From Gillisella vitis (lineage in GTDB: Bacteria; Pseudomonadota; Alphaproteobacteria; Rhizobiales; Rhizobiaceae), in contig NZ_LMVL02000001.1 in NCBI RefSeq assembly GCF_001541345.2, positions 992,001 to 1,056,000 of the forward strand: a DNA stretch of 64,000 nucleotides. Direction: 5' to 3'. The translations under genes and the position numbers were made by a program. This document shows positions 55,114-64,000 of this stretch, piece by piece (the stretch's first letter is position 1; every line of letters begins with the position of its first letter). A model generated the notes under the pieces. The model ran no database searches, was not told where the DNA came from, and saw nothing but the letters and a program-made list of their open reading frames with translations.

Positions 55114-58098
55114 ATGACCGATACCGCTGATAAAAAAGACTATTCCGCAACGCTTGCGCTGCCGCAGACGGATTTTCCGATGCGGGCCGGATTGCCGGAC
55201 AAAGAACCGAAAATCGTCGAGCGCTGGCAGCAGATGGGGCTTTACAAGAAGCTGCGCGCTTCCGCCGCGGGCCGCGAAAAATTCGTGCTGCACGATGGCC
55301 CTCCCTATGCCAATGGCAGCATCCATATCGGCCACGCGCTGAACAAGATCTTGAAAGACGTCATCACCCGCTCGTTCCAGATGCGCGGCTATGATGCCAA
55401 TTATGTTCCCGGCTGGGATTGCCACGGCCTGCCGATCGAATGGAAGATCGAGGAAAAATACCGCGAAAAAGGTAAGGACAAGAACGAGGTTCCGATCAAC
55501 GAATTCCGCAGGGAATGCCGGGATTTCGCCGCTGGCTGGATCAAGGTCCAGTCGGAAGACTTCAAGCGGTTGGGCATCGAAGGCGATTTTGAAAATCCCT
55601 ACACCACGATGAATTTCCACGCCGAGGCGCGGATTGCTGGCGAGTTGTTGAAAATCGCCAAATCCGGCCAACTCTACCGTGGCTCCAAGCCGATCATGTG
55701 GTCGGTGGTGGAACGCACCGCCTTGGCCGAGGCCGAGGTGGAGTATCACGAGGTTGAAAGTGATACGATCTGGGTGAAGTTTCCGGTGGTGGAACCACCA
55801 TTAAAATTAGTTGCTGAATGGATTGACCATGATGATCCTGGATCTGATTTAAATAATCTTGCGAATAAAAATGAAGCTATCAAAGACGCTCTAAAAAAAG
55901 CTTCTGTAGTAATCTGGACGACAACGCCTTGGACTATCCCCGGTAACCGAGCGGTTAGCTTTTCGTCAAAGATACAGTACGGCCTCTATGAAGTGACTGG
56001 CGCAGCTAACGATTTCGGTCCGCAGCCCGGCGAGACGCTAATCTTTGCAAATAAATTGGCTGTCGCTTGCTTCGAAAAAGCTAAGTTAGAGTATAAGCGA
56101 GTCTGCAACCTATCGGCTGCGGACTTGTCAGGCATTACTTGCGCCCATCCGCTCGCTTCCCTCGGCTACGACTTCGACGTTCCCCTCATCGACGGCGATC
56201 ACGTCACCGATGACGCCGGTACAGGCTTCGTCCACACTGCACCCAGCCATGGTCGTGAAGACTTTGATGCATGGATGTCGGCTGCCCGCGCACTCGAAGC
56301 CCGTGGCATTTCGTCCAAAATCCCCTTCACCGTCGATGACGCTGGCTTCTACACCGAAGACGCGCCCGGCTTTGGCCCCTCGGCTGAAGGCGGCGCGGCC
56401 CGCGTGATGGACGACAACGGCAAGAAGGGTGATGCCAACGAGCGTGTCATCAAGGCCTTGATCGCCGCCAACAACCTGTTTGCCCGTGGCCGGATCAAGC
56501 ATGATTATCCGCATTCCTGGCGCTCCAAGAAGCCGGTGATCTTCCGCAACACGCCGCAATGGTTTGTCTATATGGACAAGGAGTTGGGTGACGGCACGAC
56601 GCTGCGCTCGCGTGCTCTTGGCGCCATCGACGACACCCGTTTTGTGCCTGCCGCAGGCCAGAATCGCTTGCGGGCGATGATCGAGGGTCGCCCGGACTGG
56701 GTGCTGTCGCGTCAGCGCGCCTGGGGCGTGCCGATCTGCGTGTTTGCCGATGAAAAAGGCGAGATCCTTCAGGATGAGGCCGTCAATGCCCGCATTCTGG
56801 CAGCGTTTGAAAAAGAAGGTGCCGATGCCTGGTTTGCCGACGGTGCGCGGGAGCGGTTCCTCGAAGGCGTGGCCGACGCGGATCGCTGGACCATGGTTCG
56901 TGACATTCTCGATGTCTGGTTCGATTCGGGCTGCACCCACACGTTTACGCTGGAAGATCGCCCTGATCTGAAATGGCCGGCGGATGTCTATTTGGAGGGC
57001 TCGGACCAGCATCGCGGCTGGTTCCATTCCTCGCTGCTGGAAAGCTGCGCCACCCGTGGCCGCGCGCCCTACAAGGCCGTCGTCACCCATGGCTTCACCA
57101 TGGACGAGCAGGGCCGCAAAATGTCGAAATCGCTCGGCAATACGGTCGTGCCGCAGGATGTGATGGCCCAGTCTGGCGCCGATATTCTGCGTCTTTGGGT
57201 GATGAACACCGACTACTGGGAAGACCAGCGGCTTGGTAAGACCATCCTCCAGACCAATATCGATGCCTATCGCAAGATCCGCAATACGGTTCGCTGGATG
57301 CTGGGTACGCTTGCTCATGACCATGGCGAAGAGATTGCCTATGAGGCGCTGCCAGAGCTGGAAAAGCTGATGCTGCATCGGCTGGCCGAGCTGGATCAGT
57401 TGGTGCGCGACAGCTATGATGCTTTCGAGTTCAAGAAGATCACCCGCGCATTGACCGATTTTGCCAATGTCGAGCTATCGGCCTTCTATTTCGACATCCG
57501 CAAGGATGCGCTCTACTGCGACGCGCCGTCTTCGCCGCGCCGCCGGGCGTCACTCTTCGTAATCCGCAAGCTGTTCGATTGCATGGTGCTATGGCTGGCG
57601 CCGATGCTGCCCTTCACCACGGAAGAAGCCTGGCTGTCGCGCAGCCCGGATGCGGTCTCCGTGCATCTGGAACAGTTCCCGCCGATCCCGGCGCAGTGGC
57701 TGAACCAGCCGCTGGACGGCAAATGGGCAAAGATCCGCAAGGTGCGCAGCGTCGTCACCGGCGCGCTGGAAGTGGAGCGCAAGGATAAGCGCATCGGCTC
57801 CTCGCTGGAAGCGGCTCCCGTCGTGCATATTGCCGATGCCGATCTGCTGGCAGCCCTTGAGGGTCAGGATTTCGCCGAAATCTGCATCACCTCGGCCATT
57901 TCGGTGGTCAAGGGCGAAGGTCCGTCCGAGGCCTTCCGGTTGTCGGATGTGGGTGCGGTCTCAGTAGAACCGAAGCTGGCAGAGGGACGTAAATGCGCCC
58001 GTTCCTGGCGGATCACCGACGATGTTGGTTCCGACCCTGACTATCCCGATGTTTCGGCACGGGATGCGGCAGCCTTGCGCGAACTGACACTTGGCTGA
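55114..58098 (+). CDS. ileS: Isoleucyl-tRNA synthetase
   Basis: Class I synthetase of 994 residues. HIGH motif region [20 protein letters not shown] region [12 protein letters not shown], and the CP1 editing motif [12 protein letters not shown] (from about 268) are present. It is longer than the lengths I recall for relatives: about 25-35 extra residues sit at 229-262, within a roughly 340-base patch (55795-56135) whose first 120 bases are only about a third GC. The frame is intact. The C-terminal domain ends [14 protein letters not shown], so a C-terminal zinc ligand may be partly kept. Confidence 0.97.
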   Translation: MTDTADKKDYSATLALPQTDFPMRAGLPDKEPKIVERWQQMGLYKKLRASAAGREKFVLHDGPPYANGSIHIGHALNKILKDVITRSFQMRGYDANYVPGWDCHGLPIEWKIEEKYREKGKDKNEVPINEFRRECRDFAAGWIKVQSEDFKRLGIEGDFENPYTTMNFHAEARIAGELLKIAKSGQLYRGSKPIMWSVVERTALAEAEVEYHEVESDTIWVKFPVVEPPLKLVAEWIDHDDPGSDLNNLANKNEAIKDALKKASVVIWTTTPWTIPGNRAVSFSSKIQYGLYEVTGAANDFGPQPGETLIFANKLAVACFEKAKLEYKRVCNLSAADLSGITCAHPLASLGYDFDVPLIDGDHVTDDAGTGFVHTAPSHGREDFDAWMSAARALEARGISSKIPFTVDDAGFYTEDAPGFGPSAEGGAARVMDDNGKKGDANERVIKALIAANNLFARGRIKHDYPHSWRSKKPVIFRNTPQWFVYMDKELGDGTTLRSRALGAIDDTRFVPAAGQNRLRAMIEGRPDWVLSRQRAWGVPICVFADEKGEILQDEAVNARILAAFEKEGADAWFADGARERFLEGVADADRWTMVRDILDVWFDSGCTHTFTLEDRPDLKWPADVYLEGSDQHRGWFHSSLLESCATRGRAPYKAVVTHGFTMDEQGRKMSKSLGNTVVPQDVMAQSGADILRLWVMNTDYWEDQRLGKTILQTNIDAYRKIRNTVRWMLGTLAHDHGEEIAYEALPELEKLMLHRLAELDQLVRDSYDAFEFKKITRALTDFANVELSAFYFDIRKDALYCDAPSSPRRRASLFVIRKLFDCMVLWLAPMLPFTTEEAWLSRSPDAVSVHLEQFPPIPAQWLNQPLDGKWAKIRKVRSVVTGALEVERKDKRIGSSLEAAPVVHIADADLLAALEGQDFAEICITSAISVVKGEGPSEAFRLSDVGAVSVEPKLAEGRKCARSWRITDDVGSDPDYPDVSARDAAALRELTLG

Positions 58099-58110
58099 CA
58101 GATGAATATT

Positions 58111-58146
58111 TACCGGATGATTTGCGCTTTTTAGGATCATCCGGTA
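58111..58146. other. 11-bp hairpin downstream of ileS
   Basis: TACCGGATGAT (58111-58121) pairs with ATCATCCGGTA (58136-58146). The loop itself contains CTTTTTAG. No T-run follows the stem, so this is a modest terminator candidate. The rest of the 58099-58402 gap shows no gene I can support. Confidence 0.5.
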
Positions 58147-58402
58147 GAAGCTGCCTGAAATTGGCCGGAATTTTCTATCAGGCGGAAAGATGCCGCTCGA
58201 TAACTATTCGGGGCGGTGCTGGTATGGTCGATTTGATGTTCTCTTGAGCTTGCTGTATAAAGTGCGCGGGAGGTTCCGATCTGAAGCCATACGCGACAGC
58301 GGTGCGGATATCCGTCGGTTCAGCATGAGGCTGGATGGAAAGATATTTGTTGCGACTGACGGAGCTTTGGATCCGGGACATGAAAAAGGCTGGAAGGTAT
58401 TG

Positions 58403-59011
58403 ATGGTTAAGGCACGGATGGTTCTTGTTGGCATGTTTGCTGCCTGCTCTGCCTTGAGCAGCTGCACCAGCTCCCCAACCTATGGCACCGATAAGACGTC
58501 TATGGAACAATTGGTGGACGATGTCGGCTCGGCCGCTTCTATCGGCAGCAAGAAGAAGACGACAAATACAGCGTATAACCCGCGCCCGGACCTCGTCCTG
58601 CCGCCCAAAGGTGAAACCGCACAGCTAGTACAGCCGCAGGAATCCCTGGCCAGCAAGGATAATCCCGATTGGGTCGAAAGCCCTGAGGACACCCGCACAC
58701 GGCTTGTGGCCGAAGCCGATGCCAACCGTGGCAACCAGAGCTATCGCTCGCCGCTTCTCGAAGGCAACGGCACCAATGGCACGATGACCGAGACCCAGAA
58801 ATGGCAGGCCTTCCGCGACGCTCGCAAGATCCAGAAGGGCGCCTATATCGACCAGCGCCGGGTTCTGTCCGATCCGCCGGCCTCCTACCGCGAAATCGAT
58901 CAGGCCAAGCTGGACGATCTGGGTGAACCGGAAGCCAAGAAGGAAAAACGTCGCCAGAAGGAAGCGGAAATGTCCAATTCCAACAAATCCTGGTGGATGC
59001 CTTTCCAATAA
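58403..59011 (+). CDS. Hypothetical lipoprotein
   Basis: 202 residues from the ATG at 58403 (MVKARMVLVGMFAACSALSSC), behind GGAAGG. The N-terminus is a lipoprotein signal with lipobox LSSC (Cys at 21). The rest is hydrophilic and disordered-looking, with repeated charged segments (DEGEPEAKKEKRRQK-like near the end) and MPFQ at the C-terminus. A rhizobial outer-membrane-lipoprotein-type product is likely; function unknown. A strong terminator follows. Confidence 0.8.
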   Translation: MVKARMVLVGMFAACSALSSCTSSPTYGTDKTSMEQLVDDVGSAASIGSKKKTTNTAYNPRPDLVLPPKGETAQLVQPQESLASKDNPDWVESPEDTRTRLVAEADANRGNQSYRSPLLEGNGTNGTMTETQKWQAFRDARKIQKGAYIDQRRVLSDPPASYREIDQAKLDDLGEPEAKKEKRRQKEAEMSNSNKSWWMPFQ

Positions 59012-59052
59012 GGTCTGTTGTCTCCAAAACTTTGTGTTTTCAGCGACATATC

Positions 59053-59083
59053 AAGCAGGCCCGAAACGGCCTGCTTTTCTTTT
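59053..59083 (+). terminator. Terminator of the lipoprotein gene
   Basis: A perfect 9-bp stem (AAGCAGGCC/GGCCTGCTT), 6-base loop CGAAAC, and a TTTTCTTTT tail. Confidence 0.92.
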
Positions 59084-59094
59084 GAGGTTTCTGC

Positions 59095-59577
59095 ATGGAT
59101 TTTTCCATCCGCGAGGCGCGTCCCGATGACGTGCCGGTTATCCTTCGATTCATCACCGATCTGGCGATTTTCGAAAAAGCTGAGCATGAGGTAAAGGCAA
59201 CCGTCGAAAGCCTGCATGAATCGCTGTTTGGTGAAGGAGCAGTGGCCTTTGCCGCAATTCTGGAACAGCAGGCAAAGCCTGTTGGTCACGCGATCTGGTT
59301 TTATAATTACTCGACCTGGCAGGCCCGCAAGGGGCTCTATCTCGAAGATCTCTATATCGATCCGGCCCATCGCGGCGGCGGTGCCGGGCGGGCCATGCTG
59401 CGCTATCTGGCAAAACTTGCCGTCGATACCGGCTGCGGCCGGTTCGAATGGAGCGTGCTGGATTGGAACGAGCCAGCCATCCGGGTCTATGACGCTATTG
59501 GCGCAGAGCCGCAAACCGAATGGATTCGCTACCGGCTCTCCGGCGACAAGCTTGTGGATTTTGCCGCCGGAAGATGA
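59095..59577 (+). CDS. GNAT family N-acetyltransferase
   Basis: 160 residues, resembling diamine (spermidine) acetyltransferases: REARPDDVPVILRFI start, LYLEDLYIDPAHRGGGAGRAMLRYLA (acetyl-CoA loop R/Q-x-x-G-x-G/A), and FEWSVLDWNEPAIRVYDAIGA. Substrate is not proven. It begins 11 bases after the previous terminator and converges with the oxidoreductase gene. Confidence 0.88.
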   Translation: MDFSIREARPDDVPVILRFITDLAIFEKAEHEVKATVESLHESLFGEGAVAFAAILEQQAKPVGHAIWFYNYSTWQARKGLYLEDLYIDPAHRGGGAGRAMLRYLAKLAVDTGCGRFEWSVLDWNEPAIRVYDAIGAEPQTEWIRYRLSGDKLVDFAAGR

Positions 59578-59589
59578 CCGTGTAATACT

Positions 59590-60615
59590 TTACTGTGAAA
59601 CGCGCACCAACAATTTGCCGAAATTCTTGCCTTCCAACAGACCGATAAAGGCTTGAGGGGCGTTTTCCAGCCCATCGACAATATCTTCCCGGTAGCGCAG
59701 CGATCCATCGGCAATCCAGCCTGCGGCCTCACGCAGGAATTGCGGAAATTGATCGGAAAATTCGCGCTGGATAAAGCCACGCACGGTCAGGCTCTTGGTC
59801 AGAATATCGCGCATGGTCATCGGCAGACGGTCCGGGCCGGGCGCATCCTCGACCGACTGGTTATATTGAGCAATCAGTCCGCAGACCGGCACACGCGCAA
59901 AATTATTGAGCAGCGGAAACACCGTTTTCCAGACATCACCACCGACATTTTCGAAATAAACGTCGATGCCATCAGGGCAGGCCTGTGCCAGTTCTTGGGC
60001 AAAATCAGGCGAGCGGTGATCGACGACCGCGTCGAACCCGAGTTCGTTTTTGATAAAAGCGCATTTGTCTGCACCACCAGCAATGCCGACTGCGCGCGCA
60101 CCTTTGAGGCGGGCGATCTGGCCGACCGCAGAGCCGACCGCGCCGCTGGCAGCGGCCACCACGACCGTTTCGCCGGGCTTTGGCTTGCCGATGGTCAACA
60201 ATCCCGCATAGGCGGTGAAGCCCGGCATGCCCAGCACGCCGAGCGCGGTGCTGATTGGCACCACTGACGGATCGATCTTGCGCAACGCCTCACCCTTGGC
60301 AATCGCATAGCTTTGCCAGCCGGAATGGGAGAGAACGATATCGCCCTCATGAAAATCGCCATGCCTTGAGCTGATCACGCGGGCGACTGTGCCACCTTCC
60401 ATCACGGCGCCAATCTCTACCGGCTTGGCATAGGATTTTGCAGCGCTCATGCGTCCGCGCATATAGGGATCGAGAGAAAGGTAGAGGATTTGCAGCAGGA
60501 CCTCGCCGTCCCCAGGCTCACTCACCGTGCCTGTTTCCAGCCGAAAATTATCGGTGGCGGGAGCGCCGGTTGGACGGGATGCAAGCTGAATTTGAAGGTT
60601 CTTTTGAGGTGTCAT
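59590..60615 (-). CDS. NADP-dependent oxidoreductase (CurA/leukotriene B4 dehydrogenase-like MDR)
   Basis: 341 residues from the ATG at 60615 (MTPQKNLQIQLASRP), zinc-free medium-chain reductase. Family motifs: LSLDPYMRGRMS, GMPGFTAYAGLLTIGKPKPGETVVVAAASGAVGSAVGQIA, GIAGGADKCAF, VDVYFENVGG. Likely reduces alkenal/enone double bonds with NADPH. Upstream in-frame ATG at 60627 is an alternative. Confidence 0.92.
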   Translation of the reverse strand: MTPQKNLQIQLASRPTGAPATDNFRLETGTVSEPGDGEVLLQILYLSLDPYMRGRMSAAKSYAKPVEIGAVMEGGTVARVISSRHGDFHEGDIVLSHSGWQSYAIAKGEALRKIDPSVVPISTALGVLGMPGFTAYAGLLTIGKPKPGETVVVAAASGAVGSAVGQIARLKGARAVGIAGGADKCAFIKNELGFDAVVDHRSPDFAQELAQACPDGIDVYFENVGGDVWKTVFPLLNNFARVPVCGLIAQYNQSVEDAPGPDRLPMTMRDILTKSLTVRGFIQREFSDQFPQFLREAAGWIADGSLRYREDIVDGLENAPQAFIGLLEGKNFGKLLVRVSQ

Positions 60616-60725
60616 GATGTCTTTCATTTCAGAATTCACATTGGCTTGAGGACACGCTCTCGGCGGTCCTGTCGTCTTCCATGACAAAGTGATATAGCGT
60701 CCATCATCAGACGAACAATAGAGGC

Positions 60726-61331
60726 ATGGCCAGCATTGGGACGACGAGCGACATGACAGGCGAGGCACAATTCCTGTTCGACAGCGAGGCGCAACCGGAC
60801 CCTTTGCAGCCGAAACCGCGGATGCTGGCCTGGGCGCGCAATTCTGCCGCCTATCGCCTTGGCCGCCGGATGATGAGCGAGCGGGAATTGCGCGATGCCG
60901 TCTCCCGCAAGGCACGACAGAAATATGAGGGCATTGAGCCGGAGACGGTGGATGCGCTGGCGGCGGAAGCCGTGCGCTTTGGCCACCAGATGCTGGCGCT
61001 GAACGATGATGCCTATGCGCAGATCAAGTCGCAATCGGCAGCACGCAGCGGCAAATCCAGACGTGCTATCGCCCAGACTTTGGCGCGCAAGGGTATCGAG
61101 AAGGACGTGGTGCAGGCGGCGCTGGAGGATATGGACGATCAGCCCGCCGCCATTCGCTTTGCCCGAAAGCGCGGCTATGGCCCCTTTCGCCGCAACGATG
61201 GCGATGAACGGCAGAGAATGAAGGAAATGTCGGGCATGGCACGCAATGGCTTTGGCTTCGATCTGGTGCAACGCGTGCTTGCCATGTCACGCGAAGAGGC
61301 CGAAGAGTATTTGTTGCAACAACCGCTGTAA
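60726..61331 (+). CDS. recX: RecA regulator RecX
   Basis: 201 residues, helical-repeat protein that modulates RecA filaments. RecX pattern: NSAAYRLGRRMMSERELRDAVSRKA, SGKSRRAIAQTLARKGIEKDVVQAAL, ARKRGYGPFRR and GFGFDLVQRVL. recA is not within the window; in rhizobia the two are usually unlinked. Divergent from the oxidoreductase gene. Confidence 0.9.
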   Translation: MASIGTTSDMTGEAQFLFDSEAQPDPLQPKPRMLAWARNSAAYRLGRRMMSERELRDAVSRKARQKYEGIEPETVDALAAEAVRFGHQMLALNDDAYAQIKSQSAARSGKSRRAIAQTLARKGIEKDVVQAALEDMDDQPAAIRFARKRGYGPFRRNDGDERQRMKEMSGMARNGFGFDLVQRVLAMSREEAEEYLLQQPL

Positions 61332-61394
61332 GCGAGGCTTGCCGGTGGGTCGATTTGCATTTCTTTCAATTAAAGACGTATTCAAGGGTTTTTC

Positions 61395-62129
61395 ATGAGC
61401 CAGCAGGCCAATAACCAAGTGGAAATATACTCTTCGTGCCCTGTGCCCCCGCTTTTCGAGGGTTTCATCTCTCATCGCGCCGTTCGCTTCCGCCCTGACG
61501 ATTTTACGCCGGAAGCGGCAATGGAACTTGGCGTGCCTTTGCCTGACAGCATGGGAAAGGCGGTCGCCAAGCGCAAGGCGGAATATGTGGGTGGACGGTT
61601 CTGCGCTATGGAAGCGATTGCAGCGCAAACCGGCCAGCCTGCGGCACCCGTTACAGCTGGACCGCGTGGCGAGCCAGTCTGGCCGCCAGGGCTGGTCGGC
61701 TCGATAACCCATACAAACGGGTTTGCTGCGGCAGCCGTTGCCGATGCGGCCCGATTTCGCAGCCTCGGCATGGACACAGAACAGGTCATGACAGCGCAGG
61801 TCATGGGCAATGTCCGGGAGCGGATCTGCGGACCGGAAGACCGGTTTGGGGCCGGTAGCTCTTTTTTGCCGGAACTTCATACAACCCTGGTGTTCTCCGC
61901 CAAGGAGAGCCTGTTCAAATGTCTTTATCCTTTAGTTGGAAAAATGTTCTGGTTCGAAGACGCGCTGATCCGGATCGATCCGGATCGGGATGGTCTGTTT
62001 ACCGCCGAATTGCTGTCACGCCTCCATGTGGAATTTCCGGCGGGAACCGTGATCGAAGGACGCTTTTGCCTGACGCCGGGTCTGGTTCATACCGGCATCA
62101 GCCTTGCGAAAGATGAGGCTGTGTTTTAA
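61395..62129 (+). CDS. 4'-phosphopantetheinyl transferase, EntD-type
   Basis: 244 residues. Activates carrier proteins of nonribosomal peptide or polyketide synthases by adding phosphopantetheine. Motifs: VGSITHTNG, GMDTEQ with metal ligands Asp127 and Glu129, and FSAKESLFKCLYP with Lys170-Glu171-Ser172. No synthase is in the window, so its partners lie elsewhere. The next gene is a large MalT-like regulator. Confidence 0.9.
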   Translation: MSQQANNQVEIYSSCPVPPLFEGFISHRAVRFRPDDFTPEAAMELGVPLPDSMGKAVAKRKAEYVGGRFCAMEAIAAQTGQPAAPVTAGPRGEPVWPPGLVGSITHTNGFAAAAVADAARFRSLGMDTEQVMTAQVMGNVRERICGPEDRFGAGSSFLPELHTTLVFSAKESLFKCLYPLVGKMFWFEDALIRIDPDRDGLFTAELLSRLHVEFPAGTVIEGRFCLTPGLVHTGISLAKDEAVF

Positions 62130-62206
62130 TTTAGCTTTTGCAATAATACCCTAAAAATTACATGGGTTTTGCTTGGTTAATATAATTTTTTACCGGTTGA
62201 TATGTT

Positions 62207-62224
62207 TGTAATCTTTCGATTACA
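62207..62224. promoter_or_regulatory. 18-base palindrome upstream of the MalT-like regulator
   Basis: TGTAATC-TTTC-GATTACA, a perfect 7-bp dyad in the AT-rich 141-base gap between the transferase and the regulator gene. It may be an operator for the regulator or for an upstream factor; its cognate protein is unknown. Confidence 0.4.
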
Positions 62225-62270
62225 TCAGAACAGGCTTGCCAAAGCGGATGCGACATAGCACGTTTTCTTC

Positions 62271-64000
62271 ATGAACTTCACTTTGCGATTTCAGCCCCCG
62301 ATCAGTACCCAGAGCGCGATCAAGCGCAGGGCTATCCTGTCGCATCTTTCCGCGGGCGGATTGAAACGGGTGACCACCATCATAGCTCCTGCAGGCTATG
62401 GCAAGACATCCCTGGCCGCGCAATGGTTCGATACTCTGCGCGCCGAAGGGTACAGCCTGTCCTGGCTTGCGCTGGATCAGGAATATAGCGACCAGACACA
62501 GTTCCTGCTGCTGCTGCTGGAAGCCGTCAATGCCCTGCGGCTGGAAGAAGGCACGGGTGTCGACTCCAGCATGACCGTCGCCTCGCTTCTGGCCTTGTTA
62601 TCCACACGGTTGCGCAAGATCACCGAGCCGGTCATCCTGTTTCTGGATGACTATCATTTCGCCCAGACCGATGCGACCGAGGCAATCGTTGCGCGTCTGT
62701 TGGGCGACCAGACGCTGAACCACCTGAAACTGGTGCTGATTTCGCGCACGTCACCGCGCTTTCCAGTGTCGGCCCTGCGGTTGAAAGGTGAATTCCGCCA
62801 GGTCAATATTGCCGAACTCGGGTTTTCCGACCAGGAAGCCGAGGAATTTTTTGCAGGACAGAATGCCAGCTTAAGCCGGGAACAAGTGGCTGGGCTCAAT
62901 AAAAGGACGGAGGGCTGGGCGGTTGCATTGCAGATGATCCGTTTGCTGATTGCCGAAAATGTCGATGGCGGCGCGCTGTTTACAACCTTCGACGGCGGCA
63001 ATGCCGAAATGGGCAGCTATTTGTCGGAGCAGGTGTTTACCAATCTGCCGCAAGATGTGCAGGAACTGCTTTTAAAGACCGCCCCTTTCCCCACCGTCAA
63101 CCGCGATCTGGTCGAGGCGGTCTTCGGCGATGCCCATAGCGCGGACTTGCTTGGCAAGCTGGGAGACCATGCCCTGCCCGTTGCCCTGCTGGCTGGCGGT
63201 GGTGGCTGGGTTCGCTATCACCCGGTTTTCAACGCCTTCCTGAAGGAAGAGGCCGCTCGACGTGGCTATCAAGTTCAGGATGTTCTGGAGCGAGCGGCGC
63301 GCTGGTTCCAATCGACCGGTGATTTCGATGCCGCCGTGCGCCATGCGCTGATGAGTGGCAATGCCAATCTGGCCGCGGAAATTGTCGAGACAAGCGGCGG
63401 CTGGCGGCGGGTCTATACGACCAGCCGAGGCGGTGCCAGCGTCTTCAACTCCATCATGGCCAATGTCTCGGCCATTGATCTCACCTGTTTTCCACTGACC
63501 ACGCTTGGCCTGTCGGTGGTCAGTGCCAAAGCCGGGCATCTTGATGCCGCCAATCATTATCTCGGCATTGCCGAGAGGGCCGACACTGCTGCTCCAGATA
63601 CGTTTACCAAGGATCTCCGGGTGGTCCGTGTCCTGCTGGGGCTTTATTTCGACCGCCCCGCCTGCGCTGAAGACTTGGCCGCGCTGGAAACCGATCTGAC
63701 AGACATTGCCAGCACCGAACTCGTACACCGCGCCATGGTGTTGAATATGCTGTCTTATAATTTCCTTGACCGCAGCGATATGGACCGCGCCCTGCATTAC
63801 GGCCATCTCGCGGTTCAGACCTTCCGTGACGGCGGGGCTGATTTCGGTGCGGTACATCTTTACACCCATATCGGCCAAGCCGCATTTTTCAGTGGCGATT
63901 GCTCCGGCGCGGAGGAATATTATCAGCAGTTGATCGATGAAGTGCAGGCCTGCATTGGCAAGGGCACAGATCTCGATGCCTTGGGCCAGGTGCTGAAGGC
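62271..64000 (+). CDS. MalT-like LuxR-type regulator (cut by right window edge)
   Basis: 576 residues visible. The N-terminal NTPase domain carries Walker A APAGYGKTSL (39-48) and FLDDYHFAQ (Walker B-like), as in STAND/MalT proteins, followed by helical (tetratricopeptide-like) repeats beginning around ARWFQSTGDFDAAVRHA. The LuxR helix-turn-helix expected at the C-terminus lies beyond the window, so the assignment rests on the N-terminal part. The ATG at 62271 has no clear ribosome site. It sits next to a phosphopantetheinyl transferase, possibly hinting at control of secondary metabolism. Confidence 0.75.
   Translation, partial: MNFTLRFQPPISTQSAIKRRAILSHLSAGGLKRVTTIIAPAGYGKTSLAAQWFDTLRAEGYSLSWLALDQEYSDQTQFLLLLLEAVNALRLEEGTGVDSSMTVASLLALLSTRLRKITEPVILFLDDYHFAQTDATEAIVARLLGDQTLNHLKLVLISRTSPRFPVSALRLKGEFRQVNIAELGFSDQEAEEFFAGQNASLSREQVAGLNKRTEGWAVALQMIRLLIAENVDGGALFTTFDGGNAEMGSYLSEQVFTNLPQDVQELLLKTAPFPTVNRDLVEAVFGDAHSADLLGKLGDHALPVALLAGGGGWVRYHPVFNAFLKEEAARRGYQVQDVLERAARWFQSTGDFDAAVRHALMSGNANLAAEIVETSGGWRRVYTTSRGGASVFNSIMANVSAIDLTCFPLTTLGLSVVSAKAGHLDAANHYLGIAERADTAAPDTFTKDLRVVRVLLGLYFDRPACAEDLAALETDLTDIASTELVHRAMVLNMLSYNFLDRSDMDRALHYGHLAVQTFRDGGADFGAVHLYTHIGQAAFFSGDCSGAEEYYQQLIDEVQACIGKGTDLDALGQVLK

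Overview
The window is about 64 kb of a GC-rich alphaproteobacterial chromosome, most likely Rhizobiaceae and close to Agrobacterium/Allorhizobium. That placement is inference: it rests on the short HisG plus HisZ pair, a MctP-type monocarboxylate symporter with its DUF3311 partner, a DUF1127 protein, a CIRCE-controlled groESL operon, rhizobial-style intergenic palindromes and an OxyR with both redox cysteines. Housekeeping genes (guaB, gshA, rsmE, hisS, hisZG, groESL, ribF, ileS, recX) mark it as core chromosome. No tRNA, rRNA, CRISPR array or insertion sequence was found.

Layout. 1-10.2 kb is a pectin/rhamnogalacturonan utilisation locus: a solute-binding protein reads left (cut by the window edge), and reading right are an 838-residue protein of unrecognised family, a GH105 hydrolase, a GH28 polygalacturonase-like enzyme, an ABC ATPase and two permeases, closed by a LacI-type regulator. 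10.3-21.6 kb holds a patatin-like phospholipase, AdhP, a Tat-exported dienelactone-hydrolase-like protein, guaB, oxyR, TetR and LysR regulators, DUF1127 and DUF937 proteins and gshA. 21.8-31.5 kb holds rsmE, a Pit phosphate transporter, a Nudix hydrolase, an uncharacterised helical protein and the glycolate oxidase genes glcD-glcE-glcF, which are split by an extra nuclease-like gene. 31.6-40 kb holds a GST, DoxX, hisG/hisZ, small membrane proteins, a DUF559 gene between two composite palindromic repeats, and hisS. 40-49.6 kb holds a glycosyltransferase, a putative copper-protein pair, a HAD hydrolase, tag, two L,D-transpeptidases, a frameshifted small gene and groEL/groES. 49.7-64 kb holds chrA, a HAD hydrolase, ribF, the DUF3311/mctP pair, ileS, a lipoprotein, GNAT, a quinone-oxidoreductase-like enzyme, recX, a phosphopantetheinyl transferase and a MalT-like LuxR regulator cut by the right edge.

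The pectin locus reads as one functional unit: secreted or periplasmic enzymes shorten pectin oligomers, the binding protein and ABC transporter import them, and intracellular GH105 finishes unsaturated ends, probably under the LacI regulator. The least ordinary material is: the extra nuclease-like gene in the glc operon with a hairpin over its ribosome site; a 42-residue secreted two-cysteine peptide beside a roughly 20% GC island; the composite repeats around DUF559; AT-rich patches inside hisS and ileS; a duplicated groEL tail; and two small genes broken by single-base shifts at G runs. GC figures are hand counts and family assignments come from motif recognition, not searches.
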